Source: JBIICI01 sp044238935 (GTDB taxonomy: Bacteria; Pseudomonadota; Alphaproteobacteria; Micavibrionales; Micavibrionaceae). Taken from it: a DNA stretch of 9,561 bases. The stretch lies in NCBI GenBank assembly GCA_044238935.1, contig JBIICI010000033.1, positions 1-9,561 on the forward strand. The letters run 5' to 3'. Numbering within the stretch: the stretch's first letter is position 1; each line of letters begins with the position of its first letter. The translations under genes and the position numbers were made by a program. Below, piece by piece: positions 1 to 4,981 of the stretch. The notes below the pieces were generated by a model. That model was not told where the DNA came from. It did no database searches and saw nothing but the letters and a program-made list of their open reading frames with translations.

Positions 1-1427
1 GCGCAAATTTTCTCAACGCGTAATAAATTTGTTGTGCCAACAATCCCGAAAGGAACGCCGGCTGTGATTACGATATGCTCACCGACTTTGACCAATCCTG
101 CATTGCGGACAAGGTCGCAGGCGACTTTAAGAGAGCCATCCAAATTATCCACATTCTCAACAACAAAAGCGCTGACGCCATAGCTTAGCATTAATTTACG
201 CGCGACATGACGGCTGGGGGTTAGGGATATAATCGGCATGGGGGGGCGTTGACGGGCGGTGCGAATGGTTGTTAACCCCATGGATGTGTAATTCACAATC
301 GCGGCGGCACTGACATCTTCGGCCACTAACCATGCGGCGGCTGTAATTGAATCTGCAATTTGAGAGTTTGTTTCCATGGGCATCATATCCATTGCATTGC
401 GATAAGTTTCATCGCCTTCTGTACGAATACAAATCCGATTCATGATGGAAACAGCCTCAATTGGGTATTTTCCCGCAGCCGTTTCAGCAGATAACATAAC
501 AGCATCGGCGCCATCATATACGGCTGTTGCGACGTCGGATGCTTCCGCGCGTGTGGGGGCAGGGTTGTCAATCATGGATTCCAACATTTGCGTGGCAACG
601 ATAATGGGTTTTCCAGCTTCACGCGCAGCACGCACCACATGTTTTTGGACGGCAGGAACATTTTCTGGGGGAATTTCAACGCCCAAATCGCCGCGCGCTA
701 ACATCACGGCATCCGCAAGATCAATCATTTCAACCAAGTGATTCAGCGCTGCAGGTTTTTCAATTTTAATAATTAATCCAGCACGGCCTTTGATAATATC
801 TTTTGCCATCTGAACATCATCAGGTGTTTGGACAAAAGATTGTGCAATCCAATCAACGCCCATATCTAATGCCGCATCCAAATCCTTTAAATCCTTAGGG
901 GTTAAGGCTGCAATCGGTAAGACAACCCCAGGGACATTCACCCCTTTGTTATTTGATAATTTAACGCCTGCTTTGACAATGGCGATTAAGTAATCGCTGC
1001 CTTTTTCAGTGATGGTCATGCGCACTTTTCCATCATCCATCAATAAATCTTCACCCACAATCATGGCATCAATAATTTCAGGGTGGGGTAAGTTGACGCG
1101 TGTTTCGTCGCCCTCTTCGGTGCTCAGATCAAGGCGGAAAATCATGCCTGCTTCCAATGCGATGCTGCCATTTTTGAATTTTCCGACGCGTAATTTTGGC
1201 CCTTGCATATCTGCCATAATGCTGATGGGGCGGTTTAATTTTGTTTCAATGGCACGAATTGTGTCTAATCTGGCTTTATGATCGGCATGTGTTCCATGAG
1301 AAAAATTCAGGCGGAATACGTCAACACCTTCTCTGACTAATTTTTCAATCATTTCTGCGGTTTCCGATGCGGGCCCTAAGGTCGCAACGATTTTTGTTTG
1401 TCTTGCGCGGTGGATTGTATTTGGCAT
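1..1427 (-). CDS. pyk: Pyruvate kinase, 3' end cut by window edge
   Basis: Cytosolic enzyme of the last glycolytic step: phosphoenolpyruvate + ADP to pyruvate + ATP. I translated 475 codons without a stop. Visible family motifs are RLNFSHG (39-45), GPKLRVG (76-82), LIIKIEK (218-224; catalytic Lys221, metal ligand Glu223), ARGDLG (244-249; Asp247) and VATQMLESM (277-285). The C-terminal domain runs to TNLLRVEKIC. Family members are about 470-480 residues, so only a few residues should be missing. The position that is Glu117 in K+-dependent rabbit muscle enzyme is Lys78 here, within DMQGPKLRV. That resembles E. coli PykA and the K+-independent class (family knowledge from memory). The start is the first ATG of the frame and leaves almost nothing ahead of the conserved TKIVATLGPAS segment. 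The Shine-Dalgarno upstream is weak (GGGA). The gene appears monocistronic at its 5' end. Confidence 0.96.
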   Translation of the reverse strand, partial: MPNTIHRARQTKIVATLGPASETAEMIEKLVREGVDVFRLNFSHGTHADHKARLDTIRAIETKLNRPISIMADMQGPKLRVGKFKNGSIALEAGMIFRLDLSTEEGDETRVNLPHPEIIDAMIVGEDLLMDDGKVRMTITEKGSDYLIAIVKAGVKLSNNKGVNVPGVVLPIAALTPKDLKDLDAALDMGVDWIAQSFVQTPDDVQMAKDIIKGRAGLIIKIEKPAALNHLVEMIDLADAVMLARGDLGVEIPPENVPAVQKHVVRAAREAGKPIIVATQMLESMIDNPAPTRAEASDVATAVYDGADAVMLSAETAAGKYPIEAVSIMNRICIRTEGDETYRNAMDMMPMETNSQIADSITAAAWLVAEDVSAAAIVNYTSMGLTTIRTARQRPPMPIISLTPSRHVARKLMLSYGVSAFVVENVDNLDGSLKVACDLVRNAGLVKVGEHIVITAGVPFGIVGTTNLLRVEKIC

Positions 1428-1669
1428 TGTTTTATGTTTCCCATATATAAGGTATTATGTTGTTCTGTTCCCTATCTATAGCAGCATTGATGAGAGCCTT
1501 CAATCCCAAAAAGGGATGAAATGCCTATCTTTTGATAATTGGGATTTTTGCTGAAGGGGGATGCATTCCGTGTCGTCATCACAATAGCTACCATTTTTAT
1601 ATAGTGTGTTGAATCAGTTTTGAGATTAGGTATTGAATTTTTTTATTTGTCTTGCTGATCTATGAATGA
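1428..1669. other. Intergenic gap, pyk upstream region
   Basis: This 242-base gap lies between the methyltransferase stop and the pyk start, both genes reading leftward, so it should hold the pyk promoter. I see no convincing -35/-10 pair and no coding frame. The one clear structure is a perfect 8-base inverted repeat, AATCCCAA (1502-1509) with TTGGGATT (1539-1546). Its loop is 29 bases, and a smaller ATCCC/GGGAT hairpin can form inside the left part. No canonical terminator follows the methyltransferase gene on the minus strand, so read-through into pyk cannot be excluded. Confidence 0.5.
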
Positions 1670-2689
1670 TTATATCTTTTTGCAAGCCATAAAGCCGTGT
1701 TTTACGCTCTCTTTTGTTTCTTCTTCATGGATGAGGATGGTGTCTAAGGACTGAAAATTTTCTTTTATAAAATTCTTTAAGTCTTGTGTATCGTATGCCC
1801 TAATTCTCAGGACTTCTCTTGCATTGATAGTGTCAGTTGATCCATCAGTATACCTATAAGAAATGCTGATTTCTTCTCGCTTTAGTTCAGCATCTACACA
1901 GTCTTGTTTTACGGAAATTATAGGCTCTAGGGGGATAATACTGGGTGTCTGATTGAGTTGTCGTTTTAATCCATCTGCAAGAAATTTCTTTCCTGACTCA
2001 GATTCAATAATACGAGTAATGCGTGTTTTTAAGTTTTCAGTAGTATTATTTTTTTGCGTATAGTCAAAAATGAAAATATCACCCACATTCATGATGTGAT
2101 CAATAAAACGGAAGAGATTGAGTTCTCCCTTATCCAGATTTCCAAAAGTACCGCCTATAAGACAAATAATTTTACAATCTGATGTTTTGGTTTTTTGTCT
2201 GATAATGTTTTTGATGAAGTCTCCTCCCTGTTCAAAATCGGCATGTATTGGGTAGGTTAAGCATCTATTATCTTTATCTACGTGCGTTATAGTGTGTTCT
2301 AATAATGCATAAGATATGTCAATGGGGATGTAGGTTATGGGGTTTTGATCTTGTGTGAGGAAGGATATTATCTCTTTATCCTTGGAAAAATCTCCTACTC
2401 CTAAAGAAACAAAGCAATCTACATGCTTTGTTTTGAGTTCTTGCAGCGCGTTGCATACGAAGTCCGTTGATGTTGTGCTTTTTAATTCTTTTGTGGTTGA
2501 TACGGTGTTGTTTTGAGCAAGTCTTAACCAGTTCACGCCCCCAGTTGTCCCTAAATAATTTGCTCTTTGACACCATGTTGCAGGTAAGTTCTTATCACTT
2601 AAAATAATGCACGCTAAATCAGGGTCGGAATATATGGCGATAGGTGTGTTTTTATTGTCTTTTGTTGCGTTATTGATGGGGGCATTCAT
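1670..2689 (-). CDS. EgtD-like SAM-dependent methyltransferase, substrate unknown
   Basis: A 339-residue protein with the layout of the EgtD / Methyltransf_33 (histidine-specific methyltransferase) family. Visible landmarks are a SAM-binding glycine loop VSLGVGD (94-100), YIPIDIS (120-126; Asp124 is likely the acidic ribose-binding residue), LIGGTFGNL (177-185; compare GGTIGNL in EgtD) and an ending HGFMACKKI that matches the last strand of EgtD. It is therefore full length. The EgtD residues that hold histidine are not clearly kept: the YYPTR-like segment is replaced by NNTVSTTKE (60-68), and the Glu-x-Ser segment near the C-terminus reads REVLRIRAY (291-299). The substrate is probably not histidine, but this is by-eye alignment. 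No EgtB-type sulfoxide synthase lies nearby, so ergothioneine synthesis is not supported. Hand counts of two lines of the gene give 27% and 35% GC against 43% and 58% for two pyk lines, suggesting transfer. The start has AGAGA 7 bases upstream. Confidence 0.75.
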   Translation of the reverse strand: MNAPINNATKDNKNTPIAIYSDPDLACIILSDKNLPATWCQRANYLGTTGGVNWLRLAQNNTVSTTKELKSTTSTDFVCNALQELKTKHVDCFVSLGVGDFSKDKEIISFLTQDQNPITYIPIDISYALLEHTITHVDKDNRCLTYPIHADFEQGGDFIKNIIRQKTKTSDCKIICLIGGTFGNLDKGELNLFRFIDHIMNVGDIFIFDYTQKNNTTENLKTRITRIIESESGKKFLADGLKRQLNQTPSIIPLEPIISVKQDCVDAELKREEISISYRYTDGSTDTINAREVLRIRAYDTQDLKNFIKENFQSLDTILIHEEETKESVKHGFMACKKI

Positions 2690-2780
2690 ATTTTTTCTCT
2701 GTTTTTTATTGATTGGGCTAATCGATACAGGATGTACGGTTAAGGGCAGGAATGGAGCTGGTTTTTAAAAAATCCCAACA
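2690..2780. other. Short gap upstream of the methyltransferase
   Basis: This spacer lies between the lipoprotein terminator and the methyltransferase ATG. Because a strong terminator stands just upstream, the methyltransferase needs its own promoter here. A loose TTAACC/TATCGA pair is present on the minus strand but is too weak to call. Confidence 0.35.
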
Positions 2781-2818
2781 AAAAGCCGCTTTAAGATATA
2801 GATCCTAAAGCGGCTTTT
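2781..2818 (-). terminator. Rho-independent terminator after the lipoprotein gene
   Basis: Perfect 13-base inverted repeat: AAAAGCCGCTTTA (2781-2793) and TAAAGCGGCTTTT (2806-2818), with a 12-base loop. Read on the minus strand, the stem contains GCCGCTTTA/TAAAGCGGC and runs into TTTTTGTTGGGATTTTTT, a classic U-rich tail. It starts about 20 bases after the stop of the small lipoprotein gene and isolates that gene from the methyltransferase. On the plus strand it is followed by a shorter T run, but no plus-strand gene ends here. Confidence 0.92.
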
Positions 2819-2837
2819 ATATCACAAAAGTGATAAA

Positions 2838-3014
2838 TTATTTTGTTTGTGTTTTGTTGAAAACGCCTTCAGCAGGAGCAACTTCAGTTGCAGCTTCGCC
2901 GTCTTTTGCAACTTTGTAACCGCGTTGTGAACCGGCATAGCCGTCAGCACGTGTACAAGCAGAAGCAGCCAAAGTTAAACCAACCAAGCAAAGAGCAAGA
3001 GCAATGTTTTTCAT
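2838..3014 (-). CDS. Small putative lipoprotein, 58 residues, function unknown
   Basis: The frame begins MKNIALALCLVGL and has a Lys followed by a hydrophobic stretch (4-19) ending in AASAC, a lipobox with Cys20 as the predicted lipidation site. The mature peptide would be only 39 residues: hydrophilic, with two Gly-Tyr pairs (GYAGSQRGY, 25-33), an Ala/Glu-rich middle and a Lys-rich end. Support for a real gene is strong: AAGGA lies 9 bases before the ATG, the codons are uniform (mostly GCT for Ala, AAA for Lys), and a strong terminator follows. The size suggests a small envelope lipoprotein, broadly like entericidin-type peptides, but I recognise no family. The likely location is the inner or outer membrane facing the periplasm. 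Its own terminator and the AT-rich upstream region suggest a single-gene, possibly well-expressed unit. Confidence 0.85.
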   Translation of the reverse strand: MKNIALALCLVGLTLAASACTRADGYAGSQRGYKVAKDGEAATEVAPAEGVFNKTQTK

Positions 3015-3218
3015 TTTATAAGATCCTTATTTAACAATTTAGGTTATTTGAATAGTTTAAAGTAGAAGTGGATTAAAGCATATAATAATTAAGAAAACTA
3101 TAATATACTTAAAAACATATTCTGGTTTTTGATTTTTTAATATTTTCAATTGCAAAATCAGTTACCTATTTTGCACAAAATATTTGTGAATGCAAGACCG
3201 AAATGCAGGAAATGTCAA
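3015..3218. other. AT-rich gap: lipoprotein promoter region and amiC 3' end
   Basis: This 204-base, very AT-rich gap must hold the lipoprotein promoter, reading leftward. Several TATA-like hexamers occur around 3075-3110, but none has a good -35 at 16-18 bases, so I do not assign one. A perfect 8-base inverted repeat, TGCAAAAT (3151-3158) and ATTTTGCA (3168-3175), has a 9-base spacer. Beside it, CACAAA-ATA-TTTGTG spans about 3176-3190. These could be an operator or part of an amiC 3' hairpin, but no T run follows on the minus strand. No coding frame is evident. Confidence 0.45.
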
Positions 3219-4484
3219 TTATTTATCAAAAAATTGATCAATGGCCTGTTGTATGTGCTGTACCATCTTGTTTTTATCTGTTTTTGAATGCAGCCTATTG
3301 ACCTCTTTTGTATTCGACATAAAGCCCATTTCAATTAAAATTGCAGGAACATCATGCGCCTTTAAAACAGCGAATCCTGCGTGTCTGTGGGGGCTGGGGA
3401 GTGTTTTTATCCCTGATTTTTTAAGTTGCTTAACGACATTTTCTGCTAAATAGCGTGATTGATTCATTGTGTTTCGCATTGATAAATCTAATAAAATATT
3501 GGCAACGTCTTTTTCAGTATGGGATAAATCCACGCCTCCAATCAAATCGACTTGGTTTTCTTGTTTTGCCAGTCTTGCGGTTTGTTTATCAGAGGCTGTG
3601 TCTGATAATGTATATACAGACGCCCCCTGAACGGAGGGGTCGTCAACCGAATCAGCGTGGAGGGAGATAAAAATATCGGCCTCTTTTCGCCGTGCAATCG
3701 CGACGCGTTCCTTGAGTGGGATAAATATATCCGTGTCACGTGTTAAATAGACAGTGTATCGTCCACTGGATTTTAATGTTGATTGAAGCGCCTTTGCCAC
3801 AGATAAAGTCACATCTTTTTCTTTGTATTTTCCTGCGCCAATTGCCCCCGGATCTTTGCCGCCATGCCCTGCGTCAATGACGATAATTTTTTTACGGCTT
3901 TTTATATTCTGCGCTTTGGAGGGGGGGGTGATAACGGGGATATAGGAGGCTGTATCCGCCTTCATCGACTGATTCGGCTTTGTTGATAAGGGAGGGGCAA
4001 ATTTTAAGGGTGGTTTTTGTATTGGTTTTGTCGAAACGGGGGTAGGGCGGCCTTGTTCTAAGTCAATGACCAATCGATATTTTGCTTTTTCATTCGCTGT
4101 GCCGCCTTCCAACCAAAAATGTGTATCAGTATGCCATTGATCGTCCGTTAAATCAAAGCTCAGAAAGGAGATTTGTGATTTAGTGGAGCAGGCGCGTAGT
4201 CTTTTGATTGGTGCTAAAGGGACGATTTGTAAAACATCATTATCGGATTCTGGGCATTGCGTGGCGGGTAAGCCGATTCGCAATTTATTATTTTCAATTT
4301 CTAGCGTTTCATTGGTGCGTGTATCGGTTTCAATGACGAGGCGTATTTTTTTATTATGATCCCCAACACGAACAGATTGAATTTGCCCTGCTTCAGCATA
4401 GGACGGCAATGCACAGAGTATCGCAATGCATAGAGTCATGTATAAAAATACACAACAGGAAAAATGATTTATTTTTTTTAGCAT
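3219..4484 (-). CDS. amiC: Periplasmic N-acetylmuramoyl-L-alanine amidase (AmiC type)
   Basis: A 421-residue zinc amidase that cleaves the bond between N-acetylmuramic acid and L-alanine, splitting septal peptidoglycan during division. Residues 1-33 form a Sec signal peptide with likely cleavage near SYA-EAG. An AMIN domain for envelope or septum targeting follows (about 34-145), then a Pro/Lys linker (147-196) and the Amidase_3 domain (199-419). Zinc ligands are visible as His207 (IDAGHGG), Glu222 (KEKD) and His276 (ISLHADS); Glu385 in LIEMGF is the catalytic glutamate. Residues of about 295-337 (TARLAKQEN to LLDLS) match the helical insertion that blocks the active site in EnvC/LytM-activated amidases, so activation by a LytM partner is likely. 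The ATG is directly before the signal peptide; its Shine-Dalgarno is poor. The linker contains a run of eight C. The gene is divergent from rne. Confidence 0.95.
   Translation of the reverse strand: MLKKINHFSCCVFLYMTLCIAILCALPSYAEAGQIQSVRVGDHNKKIRLVIETDTRTNETLEIENNKLRIGLPATQCPESDNDVLQIVPLAPIKRLRACSTKSQISFLSFDLTDDQWHTDTHFWLEGGTANEKAKYRLVIDLEQGRPTPVSTKPIQKPPLKFAPPLSTKPNQSMKADTASYIPVITPPSKAQNIKSRKKIIVIDAGHGGKDPGAIGAGKYKEKDVTLSVAKALQSTLKSSGRYTVYLTRDTDIFIPLKERVAIARRKEADIFISLHADSVDDPSVQGASVYTLSDTASDKQTARLAKQENQVDLIGGVDLSHTEKDVANILLDLSMRNTMNQSRYLAENVVKQLKKSGIKTLPSPHRHAGFAVLKAHDVPAILIEMGFMSNTKEVNRLHSKTDKNKMVQHIQQAIDQFFDK
3921..3928. repeat. Homopolymer of eight G (C8 in amiC sense)
   Basis: Eight consecutive G on the plus strand, read as ACC CCC CCC TCC in amiC (Thr186-Pro187-Pro188-Ser189). 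It falls in the linker, about ten residues before the catalytic domain. A one-base slip would frameshift the whole amidase domain. The frame is intact in this sequence. Confidence 0.9.
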
Positions 4485-4615
4485 GGGACTCGTTTTTTGA
4501 TTGTCAGAAGGGTTGGTTCAGTCTATGATAGAGGTGCAATATATTGAATATTTGGTTTTAGTCATATTTTATAGACAATAAATACAGGTTTCGCTAGCCA
4601 TTTTCTTTAAATTGC

Positions 4616-4640
4616 CACTTTCCTTTTAAAAATGAAAGTG
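4616..4640. repeat. Seven-base hairpin in the amiC/rne gap
   Basis: CACTTTC (4616-4622) is the exact complement of GAAAGTG (4634-4640), with an 11-base AT-rich loop. On the plus strand ATTTTT follows shortly after, so it could be a weak attenuator or an operator. It lies upstream of the weak rne promoter candidate, so its role depends on where transcription starts. Confidence 0.4.
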
Positions 4641-4949
4641 AAGATTTTTAAAATTATACATTGAGGCAGACACTGTTTTTTGTAATCTGTCCCTTTTAAA
4701 CGAAATAATGTAACGCCAAAGCTTTTACAAAGGCTTTTGGGGTGATTTTAATAGGAAATAAGATGGCACATATGTCATACACAGGATCAAAAGAAAAAAA
4801 TCTGCGATGTCAAAATCGCTGGATGCTTCTTTTTGCGCGTCCTTGCTTCCCGTTTTTATCCCCTATAAATATGCAACAACGGTCTTTGTCTGTTGTGTGC
4901 ATGCTGTGGATTATGTCATGTTTTTAATGGGATTTTGATAAAAACGCTG

Positions 4950-4978
4950 TTTGTCCTTATTTTTTGTGAGAGGACAAA
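4950..4978 (+). promoter_or_regulatory. Hairpin covering the rne Shine-Dalgarno
   Basis: TTTGTCCT (4950-4957) pairs perfectly with AGGACAAA (4971-4978) across a 13-base loop. The right arm contains AGGA (4971-4974), 7 bases before the rne ATG at 4982, so the closed hairpin would hide the ribosome binding site. This suits translational control of rne, possibly autoregulation. The pairing is directly visible; the regulatory role is inference. Confidence 0.6.
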
Positions 4979-4981
4979 ACA

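Larger units (their letters stand above)
4485..4981. promoter_or_regulatory. Divergent amiC/rne regulatory region and rne leader
   Basis: This 497-base non-coding stretch lies between amiC (left) and rne (right) and must contain both promoters. A weak rne promoter candidate is TTGAGG (4661-4666), 16 bases, TAATCT (4683-4688); it would give a leader of about 290 bases. A long leader suits rne, whose E. coli homologue is autoregulated through its 5' untranslated region. Small hairpins seen on the plus strand are CACTTTC/GAAAGTG (4616-4640), a bulged CCAAAGC/GCTTTTGG (about 4716-4740), GCGAT/ATCGC (4804-4819) and the ribosome-site hairpin (4950-4978). I find no clear amiC promoter. Confidence 0.5.

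Noticed and set aside
240..246. Run of seven G inside pyk (C7 in the coding sense)
   Set aside because: It encodes part of RQRPPMP in an essential enzyme; a slip would destroy the C-terminal domain, so phase variation is unlikely.
442..1281. Plus-strand open frames at 442-741 and 1009-1281
   Set aside because: They are antisense to pyk, whose minus-strand frame has all catalytic motifs; the plus-strand peptides look like no protein family.
1670..2689. Ergothioneine biosynthesis locus
   Set aside because: Only an EgtD-like methyltransferase is present; no EgtB, EgtC or EgtE-like gene is in the window and the substrate residues appear changed.
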